Below are positions 25,072 through 33,963 of a stretch of DNA of 64,000 nt, piece after piece. A program made the position numbers and the translations under genes. Below the pieces are notes generated by a model. It was not told the origin of the DNA and did no database searches. It saw only the letters and a program-made list of their open reading frames with translations. Within the stretch, counting starts at the first letter, position 1, and each line of letters starts with the position of its first letter. Source of the DNA: Methylobacterium sp. E-005 (GTDB lineage Bacteria; Pseudomonadota; Alphaproteobacteria; Rhizobiales; Beijerinckiaceae); contig NZ_JAKSYG010000093.1 in the NCBI RefSeq assembly GCF_022829725.1, positions 1 through 64,000 of the forward strand, given 5' to 3'.

Positions 25072-26211
25072 AACTCGGGCCCGGACCATTCGAGAATTGC
25101 CGGATCAGGTCAGCCTGACGAGCTGGCCGCATCGTGGCGGTCGCCGAGGCCGGCAGCTTGGCCAAGGTCGCGGAGGCGCGGGGAAGGAACACTTCCGTGC
25201 TGTCGCGGCGCGTGAGTTCGTCGATGATGTGGCGTCAGCCATCAAGACTGAGTGGGTGCGATAAGCTGCCCCTGCCTGATGCACCCTGACGTCCGCTCGG
25301 AAGAAGCGACCACACGTTTCTACGGCAGGGTCAAGTCGGATGGGGAAGGTCAGCTTTCTGGCGGCAGGCGAGGGTCTGATTGCCACCTCATCCGGACCTT
25401 CGCCGGCGACATCGCCAAGATCCGCTTAAAATCACTCAAGGTATCTACCTGAGCTGCGCTGAACGTCCGCTTCCCCATAGCTTCCGCCCCGAAGCAGACA
25501 GTTCGCAAACGGCCAGATTTCGTCACGCCTGATCCCGTGGACGCACAAAACCAGACGTTCGGCTGTGCGCCCATCCCGGCCATTCGATGGGTTATCACGA
25601 GTTCCCACAAGCAGACGTTACCACCGACGTTCGGAGAGCGGCCTACGGGATGATCTAACGGTACGGAAGCGGCTGCCGACATGGCCGAACAGTCCTTCAC
25701 CGTGTCTGTCCCGCGGCAATCCCGCCGAGTTCTAGAAGGATCTCAGATGTGTGCGATTTTGCGTTCCAAAAGGCAGAGACCACCCGATGGAACGCTTATG
25801 ATTCTTGGTACGGACCGTTCCACAGGAGCGGGCCCTATTGGACCGATTTTGGTAGTGGGGTTCGGTGCACGAGCTTGCAGCAATCGCCTTGGAGGCGGGT
25901 GCAACGGCTGCAGCGGGTGGGAAGCGGGATTTGACGTAACGCTTGGAAGCGGACCTTCAACTCCGCTCCCGGCTCAGTCGTTCGGGGTGATGCAGTTGGT
26001 ATTTTCAAGGATCGCCCTCGGTCAAACACCATTTGGCGCAGCTCGCTTTCGCGCAGTACCAGCAGGTGCTCGATAAGCTCTAGCTTAGAACGCCTTCAGA
26101 TTTGAACCGCTATAAGTGTGTGATCTATAACACGTTTTCGCCTTGCTCAAGGATCTGTGAACGGTGATCACTGGGGCGTTGCGCCGTTCAAGGCGCGTGT
26201 CAGCGTGATCT
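25072..26211. other. 1.1-kb gap with a LysR fragment and dispersed repeats
   Basis: At 25113-25250 the plus strand encodes LAAIVAVAEAGSLAKVAEAR and SVLSRRVSS, a decayed piece of a LysR N-terminus. At 25461-25588 lies a full copy of the dispersed repeat. The remainder shows no gene; the segment before 26212 should hold the TonB receptor promoter. Confidence 0.45.
25461..25588. repeat. Dispersed composite repeat, full copy
   Basis: Left part GTCCGCTTCCCC...CCCCGAAGCAGACA...CGGCCAG; right part CAGACGTTCGGCTGTGCGCC followed by CATCCCGGCCATTC. Both parts recur in the same order and spacing at 51983-52141. The left part recurs alone at 34912-34992, 37768-37836, 43150-43222 and about 59980-60051. 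Confidence 0.65.
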
Positions 26212-28431
26212 ATGTCTTACCGTTCCTCGCTCCTCGCCGTCCTTCTCGCCACCACCACCCTCGCTGGGAATGCGAGCGCGCAGGACGGGACCATCCAGCT
26301 CAACGAGATCTCAGTCGACGCGGCAGGACCCGGCAGCTCTGCCCCGGGACCGATGGGCTCCGGCGGCCTCAACCTCAGTGCGGGCGACGGCGGCACGGCC
26401 GCGACCAGCGGCGGTGGCGGTGGTCCGTCCGGCATCACCGGCTACACCGCCCGCGTGACGACTGCGGGAACGAAGACCAACACGCCAATCATCGAGACGC
26501 CGCAATCGATCTCCGTCGTCACCCGGGAGCAGCTCAACGACCGCAACGTCCAGACCCTGAGCGATGCGATCAACTACGTCCCCGGCGCCATATCGGCCCG
26601 GTCGGGCTTCGATCCGCGCTTCGACCAGATCTTCATCCGCGGCTTCGACGTGCTCACCAACCAGGGCACCTACCGCGACGGCCTGCGCGTAATCGGCAGC
26701 GGGTTCATCTTCCCGCGCATCGAGCCCTACGGCGCGGAGGCCGTGACCATCCTACGCGGGCCGTCCGCCGGTCTCTACGGCCTCGGCTCGCCGGGCGGCA
26801 TCCTCGACATCACGAGCAAGCGCCCGGTTTTCGTGCCATTCGGCGAGGTCCAGTTCCAGGCCGGTAGCTTCGACCGCGTCCAGGGCAACTTCGACTTCGG
26901 TGGCCCAGTCGAGGGCTCGGGCGGTACCATGGCCTACAGGCTGACCGGCATCCGTCGCGAGGCCGGCACCTTCATCGGCCTCGGCACCAACGACGACCGG
27001 TTCAACATCGCGCCCGCCTTTACCTGGAAACCCGATGCCGCCACGACGTTCACGTTCCTGAGTGAGTTTCAAACGACCAACACGCCAGCCACGACGTTCT
27101 ACTACAACTACCCAGGTTTCCGGGCGAGCCCGTACTATATGGGCGACCCGCGCTTCGCCGGTCTCGACCAGACGCAGTATCGGGTCGGCTACGCCTTCGA
27201 GCATTTCATCACGCCCGATTTGGTCTTCCGCCAGAACTTCCGGCACTACGGCGTCTTCCTCAGCGGGAAGTACGTCGATATCAACGGCATAAACGACGCA
27301 AACACGATCGGCACGCGCGACACCGGCTACATCCGCGAAGGCTTGGTGCAGCAGACGCTGGACAACCAGTTGGAGGCGCGCTTCGCCACCGGCCCGATCG
27401 CTCACACCGTGGTCGGGGGCGTCGACTATGCGCGGTACAGCTTGAGCCAGCGCCTCGGCTTTGGCCTAGCCCCGGACCTGAACCTCATCACGCGGAACTA
27501 CGGCCAACAATTCATCGCCACGCCGACTCTCGGGTCCGCCGCGCGCCAGACACAGAGGCAGATCGGCGTCTATCTGCAGGATCAGGCTAAGTTCGGCGAC
27601 TTCATCCTCACCCTGAACGGACGCCACGATTGGGTCTTCCAGGACAATTTCGCCACCCCCGACAGTGCAGTCTCAAGCCAGAACAACAGCGCGTTCACGG
27701 GCCGGGTCGGACTGGGTTACGTCCTAGCGCCGGGCCTCGTGCCCTATGCCAGCTACGCCACGACCTTCACCCCGCAGGTGGGCCTCGATCGGAACGGACA
27801 GGCGTTCAAGCCGGCGACCGGTGATCAGATCGAGGCAGGCGTGAAGTACCTGATCCCCGGCACCAACATCCAAACCGCGTTCGCCGGCTTCGACATCACC
27901 CAGTCGAACATCCTGATCCCCGACGCGTCCTCCCTCGCGTTCCAGACCGCCGGCGGTGCCGTGCGCTCGAAGGGCTTCGAGGCCGAGGCGACCGCCAACC
28001 TCGCGCCGGGAACAAACCTGACCATCGCCTACACACACGTCGACATCCGGTTCGTGAACTCAGTGTCTTCGACCGGTCAGTCGCTCGCCGGCAACCTCGT
28101 CTCGGGCATCCCCCAGGATACCTACGCGTCGTTCCTGACCTACGCGTTCCCGCCGTCTTCGCCTCTGCGCGGCCTCCAGATCGGCGGTGGCATCCGCTAC
28201 ATCGGTGCGAGCTACGCGGATGATCAGAACACGGTGCGCAACACTGCCGTCACGCTCTACGACGCCTTGGTCGCCTACGACTTCGCGGCTCTCGATCCGA
28301 AGTACAAGGGCTTCCGCGCGCAGCTCAACGGCTACAACATCTTCGATCGGAACTACCAGACCTGCTCGTTTGGGTTCTGCAATCGCAACCAGCCGGCGAC
28401 GGTCATCGGCAGCCTGATCTACCGGTGGTGA
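26212..28431 (+). CDS. TonB-dependent siderophore receptor
   Basis: 739 aa outer-membrane receptor. Signal peptide to NASAQ; a Gly-rich linker; plug domain (ETPQSISVVTREQLNDRNVQ, DQIFIRGFD, EAVTILRGPSAGLYGLGSPG); then a 22-strand barrel ending in an aromatic C-terminal strand (VIGSLIYRW) as required for BAM insertion. The FhuA/FoxA-like pattern (ferric hydroxamate or ferrioxamine type) is known for this family. It probably imports ferric siderophores with TonB energy. No TonB, ABC genes or Fur box clearly seen next to it. Confidence 0.9.
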   Translation: MSYRSSLLAVLLATTTLAGNASAQDGTIQLNEISVDAAGPGSSAPGPMGSGGLNLSAGDGGTAATSGGGGGPSGITGYTARVTTAGTKTNTPIIETPQSISVVTREQLNDRNVQTLSDAINYVPGAISARSGFDPRFDQIFIRGFDVLTNQGTYRDGLRVIGSGFIFPRIEPYGAEAVTILRGPSAGLYGLGSPGGILDITSKRPVFVPFGEVQFQAGSFDRVQGNFDFGGPVEGSGGTMAYRLTGIRREAGTFIGLGTNDDRFNIAPAFTWKPDAATTFTFLSEFQTTNTPATTFYYNYPGFRASPYYMGDPRFAGLDQTQYRVGYAFEHFITPDLVFRQNFRHYGVFLSGKYVDINGINDANTIGTRDTGYIREGLVQQTLDNQLEARFATGPIAHTVVGGVDYARYSLSQRLGFGLAPDLNLITRNYGQQFIATPTLGSAARQTQRQIGVYLQDQAKFGDFILTLNGRHDWVFQDNFATPDSAVSSQNNSAFTGRVGLGYVLAPGLVPYASYATTFTPQVGLDRNGQAFKPATGDQIEAGVKYLIPGTNIQTAFAGFDITQSNILIPDASSLAFQTAGGAVRSKGFEAEATANLAPGTNLTIAYTHVDIRFVNSVSSTGQSLAGNLVSGIPQDTYASFLTYAFPPSSPLRGLQIGGGIRYIGASYADDQNTVRNTAVTLYDALVAYDFAALDPKYKGFRAQLNGYNIFDRNYQTCSFGFCNRNQPATVIGSLIYRW

Positions 28432-28547
28432 GAGGCTCCACCTCCAGCGGCTGGGTATTCGAGTGCCGAACCGTTACACCAGCACGACGACCGCGGCGCG
28501 CCGCATGGCGGGCTGCGGCTGAGACGACACGGGCGTGAGAGGGTGCC

Positions 28548-28829
28548 GTGCACGAGATCGACCTGACCCCGACTTACCAGGACACCCTTCGTCTCGCGCA
28601 GCTCCGGAAGCAGGCCAAGCGCCTCGGACTGAAGTTGTCGAAGTCGCGCTGGCGTCAGTCTTATATTCGGAACCGCGGCGGCCTGATCCTCTTCAATAGC
28701 CGGGACGAGGTCGTCGCAGGGGACGGCTACAGTCTCAATCTGGCGGCGGCTGAGAGGATCTTGTCCGTCATGGCGGATCAAATGCCCTCTTCGACGCCAC
28801 GATCAATGGAACGTATGGGGTCGGCATAG
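28548..28829 (+). CDS. Hypothetical protein, 93 aa
   Basis: GTG start (MHEIDLTPTYQDTLRLAQLR). Basic helical N-terminal half (KQAKRLGLKLSKSRWRQSYI) followed by a short beta segment (GGLILFNSRDEVVAGDGYSL). The pattern could be a small nucleic-acid-binding protein, but no family is recognised. Confidence 0.55.
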   Translation: MHEIDLTPTYQDTLRLAQLRKQAKRLGLKLSKSRWRQSYIRNRGGLILFNSRDEVVAGDGYSLNLAAAERILSVMADQMPSSTPRSMERMGSA

Positions 28830-28911
28830 AAAGCTTTGCTCAATAAGCGCCCCAGTGCCGGTAAGCAGACCTTTCCGAGGTCCTAGAAGGGTCGAAAGCA
28901 GACTCTGTACT

Positions 28912-29058
28912 CTACGCGGGAAAGATATGTAGCATCGTGCCGATCACGCCAAGCGCACATATGCCGATTAGAGCCGCTGTGATGTACAATAGCATCCAGC
29001 TTTCACTTTTGATGGGCGAGTGGATGTCGTCGTCAGGATCGTCAAACCAATCTGTCAC
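28912..29058 (-). CDS. Small membrane protein, 48 aa
   Basis: GTG at 29058: acidic N-terminus MTDWFDDPDDDIHSPIKSES, then one transmembrane helix MLLYITAALIGICALGVIGT and MLHIFPA. Good hydrophobic topology in a region otherwise without genes. Function unknown. Confidence 0.5.
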   Translation of the reverse strand: MTDWFDDPDDDIHSPIKSESWMLLYITAALIGICALGVIGTMLHIFPA

Positions 29059-29175
29059 GTGGTCATATCATGTCGGGCAAGTTGGAGAGCGGCTTATGTA
29101 CGCTATGCAATGAGGACATAAACCTAGAAGCTTCTTCCGGTCTGCCCGTGACCCCCGAGCGATCTGCTTGATCGT

Positions 29176-30396
29176 CTACGACGAGCTCGCCATCGGCGTG
29201 ACGACGTGCATAAAGCTCGCCAGGCCAGCGCTCCGCACCGGGTGGAAGGGTTTAGCCTGTGCTTCGCAGTATCGTTTCAGGTGAAGGCTCGCCTCGTGGC
29301 TGACACAGCTCACGGGGAACACCGCTAGATCCGCTTGCCCAACCAGCCCCGCCAGAAGGCACAGGTTGTCCTCGATACCTCCGTCATGGTTGAGCAGCCT
29401 GCCGCCCCTGGCCTCCACGAAGCGGCGGAGATTGGCCACCTGACGCCGCCGGCCGCCAACATAGAGGATGACCTGTCCGTCTAGCCGTCCCGATGTTTGG
29501 CTATCGGCTGTATCCACGCTCGGCACATCCAGAGCCGCTTCGAGGGCAGCCAGTTCCCTTTCGGCAACTGATCGGCGGGCTATCTCCGTGGCTAGATCAG
29601 CGCTGAGGCGTTCGGCTGCGCCAGCCAGCACCGCAAGCCGCTCCTCCAACGCGGTCGCATGCGCGATCTCCCGGGCCAGCCGCACCTCCAGGCCGCGCGT
29701 GGACGGTGGCTCGATGGTCGTAGTAGCCGGGATGGGACGCTCGGTTTCGATCGTCCGGGTGCGCTTCCTGAGATCGTCGCGCTCGCGCATGAGCGCCATG
29801 ATGCGCTCGTCCCGTGCCGCGAGCGCTTCATCGCGTCGGCCCAACTCCTCTTCGAGATGGCGCAGGCGGCGGATGTCGGCCCGGTTCGACTGACCGACGA
29901 GGTGCGAGAGCATGTGCACTTCGCCGAAGATTTCCTGCACGAGTGGCCAGTCGGTGGCTGGGTGGGTGATCGCTGCCCAATAGGCGCCAGGGATAGCCCC
30001 ACGCTCCAGCGAGGACTTCCAGAGCGCCCGAACCGCGTCAGCGGTGCGCGCCTCGGCAAAGCGTTCGATCTCCCGCTCGTGCCGCCGGTCCAGGGTCTTT
30101 TGCAGCAGACGGCCACCCCCGTCCTTGCGACCGGCTATCTGGACGATCTCTCCGTGCAGGTGGTGCTCACTGATCGTCCGAGCGTCGGCACGCCCAAGCT
30201 TGGCCAGGATCGCGCGGGCTTCAGAGTTGGTCAGGCAGGTGCCTACGATCGAGCAGTGCAGGTTCTCGGCAAGCTCCCAGATCCGGTCCCGCGGTTTATC
30301 CGCCGAGTCGGGTTTAGGCGGCGGCACGAACGGCGGACGGGTGACGGAAGCGAGGGCGCGCAGCGCTGGACCGTCGAGGTGAGCGATTGGCGGCAT
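29176..30396 (-). CDS. DUF2325 protein under ModE-type control
   Basis: About 406 aa. N-terminal helical region (RIWELAENLHCSIVGTCLTN), a central coiled coil around residues 190-290 (EEELGRRDEALAARDERIMA, EIARRSVAERELAALEAALD) and a C-terminal DUF2325 domain (QVILYVGGRRRQVANLRRFV, VFPVSCVSHEASLHLKRYCE). The ATG at 30423 lies inside the palindrome 30413-30434, so the ATG at 30396 (MPPIAHLDGP) is preferred. DUF2325 proteins are often found with molybdenum or nitrogen-fixation genes; their role is unknown. The operator ties it to molybdate status. Confidence 0.8.
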   Translation of the reverse strand: MPPIAHLDGPALRALASVTRPPFVPPPKPDSADKPRDRIWELAENLHCSIVGTCLTNSEARAILAKLGRADARTISEHHLHGEIVQIAGRKDGGGRLLQKTLDRRHEREIERFAEARTADAVRALWKSSLERGAIPGAYWAAITHPATDWPLVQEIFGEVHMLSHLVGQSNRADIRRLRHLEEELGRRDEALAARDERIMALMRERDDLRKRTRTIETERPIPATTTIEPPSTRGLEVRLAREIAHATALEERLAVLAGAAERLSADLATEIARRSVAERELAALEAALDVPSVDTADSQTSGRLDGQVILYVGGRRRQVANLRRFVEARGGRLLNHDGGIEDNLCLLAGLVGQADLAVFPVSCVSHEASLHLKRYCEAQAKPFHPVRSAGLASFMHVVTPMASSS

Positions 30397-30412
30397 CGGC
30401 GTCTCGGCAGTC

Positions 30413-30434
30413 GTTATATCCATTCGGATATAAC
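30413..30434 (-). promoter_or_regulatory. ModE-type operator 1 (before the DUF2325 gene)
   Basis: Perfect inverted repeat GTTATATCC-N4-GGATATAAC. The CGnTATAT...ATATAnCG pattern is the known ModE (Mo-box) consensus. Confidence 0.75.
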
Positions 30435-30460
30435 ACTCTGTCCAAAAACAATCGGCTTGC

Positions 30461-30829
30461 CTAGGGGGAGGTCACAGCCGGCAGGTCGTCTGCGGTTCGC
30501 TCGGGAGCAGCGATCCGATCTAGGAAGGGCGCGGCCGCCCGGTCGGCAGCACGCTCGATCGCCCTGTAATGCGCGACCAGATCGACTCCGAGTGTAGACA
30601 AGCGTGCCCCGCCTCCCGCCTTACCGCCAATCTGCGCCTCGACTACCGGCTGCCCGAAACCGCTGTTCATCGCCTCAATGAGCATCCATGCCCGCCGGTA
30701 GGACATGCCGAGCGCCCGCCCGGCTGCGCTGATCGAGCCGTGCTCGGCAACCATCTCCAGGAGTTGCACTTTACCGGGGCCGATACGATTGTCGGGCCCA
30801 ACGTCGATACGAATGCTCAGGCTTGCCAT
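30461..30829 (-). CDS. modE: ModE-type molybdate regulator, DNA-binding domain only
   Basis: 122 aa from the ATG at 30829 (GGAGAG upstream). It has the ModE winged helix: RIGPGKVQLLEMVAEHGSIS, AAGRALGMSYRRAWMLIEAM, GQPVVEAQIGGKAGGGARLS. The C-terminal Mop/TOBE domains that bind molybdate in E. coli ModE are absent; the chain ends soon after LDRIAAPERTADDL. A separate Mop protein is encoded nearby. It is divergent from modA, with operator 2 between them, so autoregulation is likely. Confidence 0.88.
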   Translation of the reverse strand: MASLSIRIDVGPDNRIGPGKVQLLEMVAEHGSISAAGRALGMSYRRAWMLIEAMNSGFGQPVVEAQIGGKAGGGARLSTLGVDLVAHYRAIERAADRAAAPFLDRIAAPERTADDLPAVTSP

Positions 30830-30913
30830 CGGGTCTCTCCCTCGCCTCATGCCACGAACCAACGCGTCGACCGGTGGAGCAGTCGCGAACGCAGCGCAAT
30901 CGATGGCTTTCGG

Positions 30914-30937
30914 CGATATATTCTGCTTGATATAGCG
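30914..30937. promoter_or_regulatory. ModE-type operator 2 (between modE and modA)
   Basis: CGATATAT-N8-ATATAGCG, an imperfect dyad of the ModE type. It lies 36 bp before modA and 85 bp before modE, placed to control both. Confidence 0.75.
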
Positions 30938-30972
30938 CTGCTGGCACATCCGACGTCGAGGACCGCTTCCGC

Positions 30973-31752
30973 ATGCGCAGTTTGATCCGCTCCGGCCTCA
31001 TCGCCGCCTTGTTCCTCACCGTTGGAGCAGCCCAAGCGGCCGAGACCACGACGGTGTTCGGAGCAGCCAGCCTCAAGAACGCTCTCGATGATGCCGGCAA
31101 GGCATTCACAGCACAATCTGGGATCGAGATCCGGGCAAGCTACGCGGCGTCCTCTGCCCTCGCCCGGCAGATCGAGGCCGGAGCGCCGGCCGATCTGTTC
31201 GCCTCGGCCGACCTCGAATGGATGGACTACCTCGCCAAGAAGAACCTCATCCGTCCGGACACGCGGGTGAGCCTGCTCGGCAACCGCCTCGTCCTGATTG
31301 CGCCGCGCGACGCCAAGGAGAACACGGTTGCCTTCACGCCGGAGGGCTTCGCCAAAGCGCTCGGTCCCGATGGGCGGCTGGCCACAGGCGAGGTCAACTC
31401 GGTACCGATCGGCAAGTACGCCAAGACCGCTTTCGAGAAGCTCGGCCTATGGGGAAGTATTCAACCTCGTCTGGCCATGAGCGACAACGTCCGAGCGGCC
31501 CTGGCTCTGGTCTCGCGCGGGGAGGCGCCTCTCGGCGTCGTCTACGAGAGCGACGCGAAGTCGGATCCCGGCGTGAAGGTCGTCGGCATATTTCCGGCGG
31601 ACAGCCACCCGCCCGTGGTGTACCCGTTCGCCGTCACCACGGACGCGAAGGGCGACGGGGCGAAGCGCTTCCTGGACTACCTCCGGAGCGCAGCGGCCAA
31701 GCCGTTCTTTGAGGCTCAGGGCTTCAGCGTCATCGACGGTGGCAAGAACTAG
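30973..31752 (+). CDS. modA: Molybdate-binding periplasmic protein
   Basis: 259 aa with signal peptide (ends AAQAAE). The molybdate-binding pattern is intact: FGAASLKNALDD, SYAASSALARQIEAGAPADL, FASADLEWMD, and VVYESDAKSDPGVKVVGIFP. Such proteins deliver molybdate or tungstate to ModB/ModC, but neither is encoded in this cluster. Followed by mop after 32 bp. Operator 2 lies directly upstream. Confidence 0.92.
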   Translation: MRSLIRSGLIAALFLTVGAAQAAETTTVFGAASLKNALDDAGKAFTAQSGIEIRASYAASSALARQIEAGAPADLFASADLEWMDYLAKKNLIRPDTRVSLLGNRLVLIAPRDAKENTVAFTPEGFAKALGPDGRLATGEVNSVPIGKYAKTAFEKLGLWGSIQPRLAMSDNVRAALALVSRGEAPLGVVYESDAKSDPGVKVVGIFPADSHPPVVYPFAVTTDAKGDGAKRFLDYLRSAAAKPFFEAQGFSVIDGGKN

Positions 31753-31784
31753 CTAGCCTGAAAAGGGCCAGGAAGGCGGACACC

Positions 31785-31994
31785 GTGAAGATCAGCGCAC
31801 GCAACATCATCAAAGGCACCGTGACCGCGATCGAGAAGGGCGCCACCACGGCGCACGTCAAGATCGAGATCATGCCCGGCCAGGTCGTCACCGCCGCCGT
31901 GACGAACGAGGCCGTCGACAGCCTCAACCTCACGGTCGGCGGTCCCGCCTACGCTGTGATCAAGGCGTCCGACGTCATGGTTGCGGTCGACTGA
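31785..31994 (+). CDS. mop: Molbindin (Mop), single TOBE domain
   Basis: 69 aa, the standard length. MKISARNIIKGTVTAIEKGA, HVKIEIMPGQVVTAAVTNEA and GGPAYAVIKASDVMVAVD match the Mop fold that forms hexamers and stores molybdate in the cytosol. It could supply the molybdate-binding part missing from the adjacent ModE. Its stop overlaps the next ATG by one base. Confidence 0.92.
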   Translation: MKISARNIIKGTVTAIEKGATTAHVKIEIMPGQVVTAAVTNEAVDSLNLTVGGPAYAVIKASDVMVAVD

Positions 31995-32506
31995 TGAAGC
32001 CTGGATCCCGCGTCCTTCTCACCGTCGCATCGGTGGTCTGCTGCATCCGTCCGGCGGCGGCTGAGGAGCCACCGGCCTGCGCGAGCTTCGCATGGTCGGT
32101 TGCACGGGATCGTGCTGCGTTCACGGCACCCGACTTGGCCGAGCTCGCATCTGGATCGGCTTTGCTGGGCGGGGCGGGGGCCGCGCAGATGTCATTGAAG
32201 CCGGCGGCAGAGGTAACACTGCCGGTTCAGTCCGAGAGGGCGGCGAAGCCGGGGACGTTCGCGGGCTTCATCACGGCCACGGTGCCATCCGCCGGCACCT
32301 ATCAACTGACGCTGTCGGAGGATGCCTGGATCGACGTCAGTCAGGATGGGCGTACGACGCTTAAGCCCGAACGCATCAGCGGTAAGGCCGGCTGCCCGGA
32401 GGTCCGCAAGAGCCTGCGTTTCGCACTCGACGCCGGCCCGGTGACAATTGAGATCGGCCGCGCGCCGAGCCAGCAGATCAAACTCAATCTGCTCCAAGCG
32501 GAGTAG
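31994..32506 (+). CDS. Secreted protein of the molybdate operon, 170 aa, unknown
   Basis: The ATG overlaps the mop stop (TGATG). Signal peptide (VLLTVASVVCCIRPAAAE), then a beta-rich domain: FAWSVARDRAAFTAPDLAEL, GTFAGFITATVPSAGTYQLT and AWIDVSQDGRTTLKPERIS. It resembles a small carbohydrate-binding-like beta sandwich but I recognise no family. Three cysteines. Co-translation with mop and modA says it serves molybdate acquisition in the periplasm. Confidence 0.75.
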   Translation: MKPGSRVLLTVASVVCCIRPAAAEEPPACASFAWSVARDRAAFTAPDLAELASGSALLGGAGAAQMSLKPAAEVTLPVQSERAAKPGTFAGFITATVPSAGTYQLTLSEDAWIDVSQDGRTTLKPERISGKAGCPEVRKSLRFALDAGPVTIEIGRAPSQQIKLNLLQAE

Positions 32507-32533
32507 CCGCGTCGGCCGCTCGTCCTGACCGCC

Positions 32534-33364
32534 TTACGGCCCGCTGATCGGTTCGAGTTCGTGGCGGGCGAGGATCGCCTGTCCCTTCTCGGAGACGAGG
32601 AACAGGGCAAGGCGCATCGCGTCCGGATTGTCGGAGATCAGCGCCATGGCGTAGGTCGCCGGCACCGACAGGCTGGACGGCAATTGCACGACGCTGAGGC
32701 CGGGTACCTCTTTCGTCGTGTCGCCCTGACCGCTGCAATAGTACAGCAGAGCATCGGCGTTGTTTCCGAGGAAGACCGTAGCGGCGGGGCTGCGGCCCGC
32801 GACCGGCACCATCGTGTTGGGCGAGCCGAGCAGCCTCAGCGCCTTCTTCTCCAGCACAGCCTTGGCGCCGGGATGCTCGGCCTCAGCCCGGTCGAACACG
32901 GCAAAGGCGTAGTCGCCACCGGGATCGGCGCCGGGCGTCGAGGTCGCGAGCCGTAGGTCGGGCTTGAGCAAGCGATCGATGAGGTTGTCGGCCGTCAGGC
33001 CGTGGTCGGCGTGGGCGTACACGCACAACCTGTTGCGGGCGAACGGCACGACGTCCCTGGCTATGCCCGCCGCGGCGAGGCGCCGGGGGCCGGCAAGATC
33101 GGCGGACAGGTAGAGGTCTGCCTTCTCACCGGCCTCGATCCGCTGGCGCAACAGACCGGCCGGCCCGAAGGTCGGCGGCGCTACTGTTTCAACGGGCAGG
33201 CCCGAGGCGGCGATCACGTCCTTGAGCGCAGCCACGAGACTGCCAGCAGCATAGACCTGCATCGGCTCAGCCCACGCTCCGCCTGTAGATGACAGCGTGA
33301 GGCAGCCGAGGAGAGCTAATTGCCGAAGGATGCGCGAGGGTATGGTGAGACGGGTGGCGGGCAA
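32534..33364 (-). CDS. Second ModA-like oxyanion-binding protein
   Basis: 276 aa. TTG start at 33364 with a good GGAGG 7 nt before it. Signal peptide ends GGAWAE; then VYAAGSLVAALKDVIAASGL, FGPAGLLRQRIEAGEKADLY, LSADLAG and YCSGQGDTTKEVPGLSVVQL. It has the ModA/WtpA-type fold but differs from modA in binding loops, so it may take another oxyanion (tungstate, or a molybdate complex). Convergent with the modA operon; operator 3 lies 25 bp upstream. Confidence 0.85.
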   Translation of the reverse strand: MPATRLTIPSRILRQLALLGCLTLSSTGGAWAEPMQVYAAGSLVAALKDVIAASGLPVETVAPPTFGPAGLLRQRIEAGEKADLYLSADLAGPRRLAAAGIARDVVPFARNRLCVYAHADHGLTADNLIDRLLKPDLRLATSTPGADPGGDYAFAVFDRAEAEHPGAKAVLEKKALRLLGSPNTMVPVAGRSPAATVFLGNNADALLYYCSGQGDTTKEVPGLSVVQLPSSLSVPATYAMALISDNPDAMRLALFLVSEKGQAILARHELEPISGP

Positions 33365-33388
33365 TGATGCCTCCAGACGGCTAGAGCA

Positions 33389-33414
33389 GGGCTATATCTG
33401 TTCGGATATAGCCC
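33389..33414 (-). promoter_or_regulatory. ModE-type operator 3
   Basis: Perfect inverted repeat GGGCTATATC-N6-GATATAGCCC in front of the second ModA-like gene. The strongest of the three dyads. Confidence 0.78.
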
Positions 33415-33468
33415 AAAGCCTGGCAGGATCACCCCTGGCACATGCGTTTCAGGCATCCAGTCGAGGCG

Positions 33469-33963
33469 TCAGTCGTCGGTCTCGAAATCACCCGGTTGCG
33501 GCGGGGCGATCGGCGTGAAGAGGGTCCGGTCTGGCTTGAGGTCGAGGAGTGGTGTGCCATCGAGGCAATCGAGGCCCCTGACCGTCAGGATGTTGCCCTC
33601 GATGGCGACGAGCGTGGCGATCGATGTTCCGATTGGGTTCGGCCGTACGGGCGAGCGAAGAGCAAAGGTGCCGCGCGTGCTCCCATTGTTGGCCGGGCTC
33701 TGCCGCACAAGATCTCGTCGGGAAGCATCGAGCCAGTACAGCACCTCAATCCGAGCGAATTTTGCTAGCCCGTCTAGCGCTGCGCCCCAAGGTTCAAACA
33801 GCTCGATACGGCAGATCGGACCATCCGACCTGCCTTGTCGTGGGCAAGCGAGACGATCGGTCCAGGGGGTGTGGATACGACCGATGTAGACCAATCCGGC
33901 GTCATCGGCTGCAGGTGCCGCGACTGCGACTTCGCCAGTTCTAATTTCGTTGAGGCGCACCAT
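33469..33963 (-). CDS. TrmO/TsaA-family SAM-dependent methyltransferase
   Basis: 164 aa. The UPF0066 beta-barrel signature is clear: GRIHTPWTDRLACPRQGRSD, FALRSPVRPNPIGTSIATLV, LTVRGLDCLDGTPLLDLKP. The known member TrmO N6-methylates t6A37 of tRNA-Thr. Its place behind a ModE-regulated gene recurs in some genomes, so a role beyond tRNA modification is possible. Length is shorter than E. coli TrmO (no C-terminal domain), as in archaeal-type members. Confidence 0.85.
   Translation of the reverse strand: MVRLNEIRTGEVAVAAPAADDAGLVYIGRIHTPWTDRLACPRQGRSDGPICRIELFEPWGAALDGLAKFARIEVLYWLDASRRDLVRQSPANNGSTRGTFALRSPVRPNPIGTSIATLVAIEGNILTVRGLDCLDGTPLLDLKPDRTLFTPIAPPQPGDFETDD

Noticed and set aside
26157..26867. 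Alternative 236-codon frame at the start of the TonB receptor
   Set aside because: Arg/His/Pro-rich out-of-frame shadow; the receptor frame has signal peptide and plug motifs.
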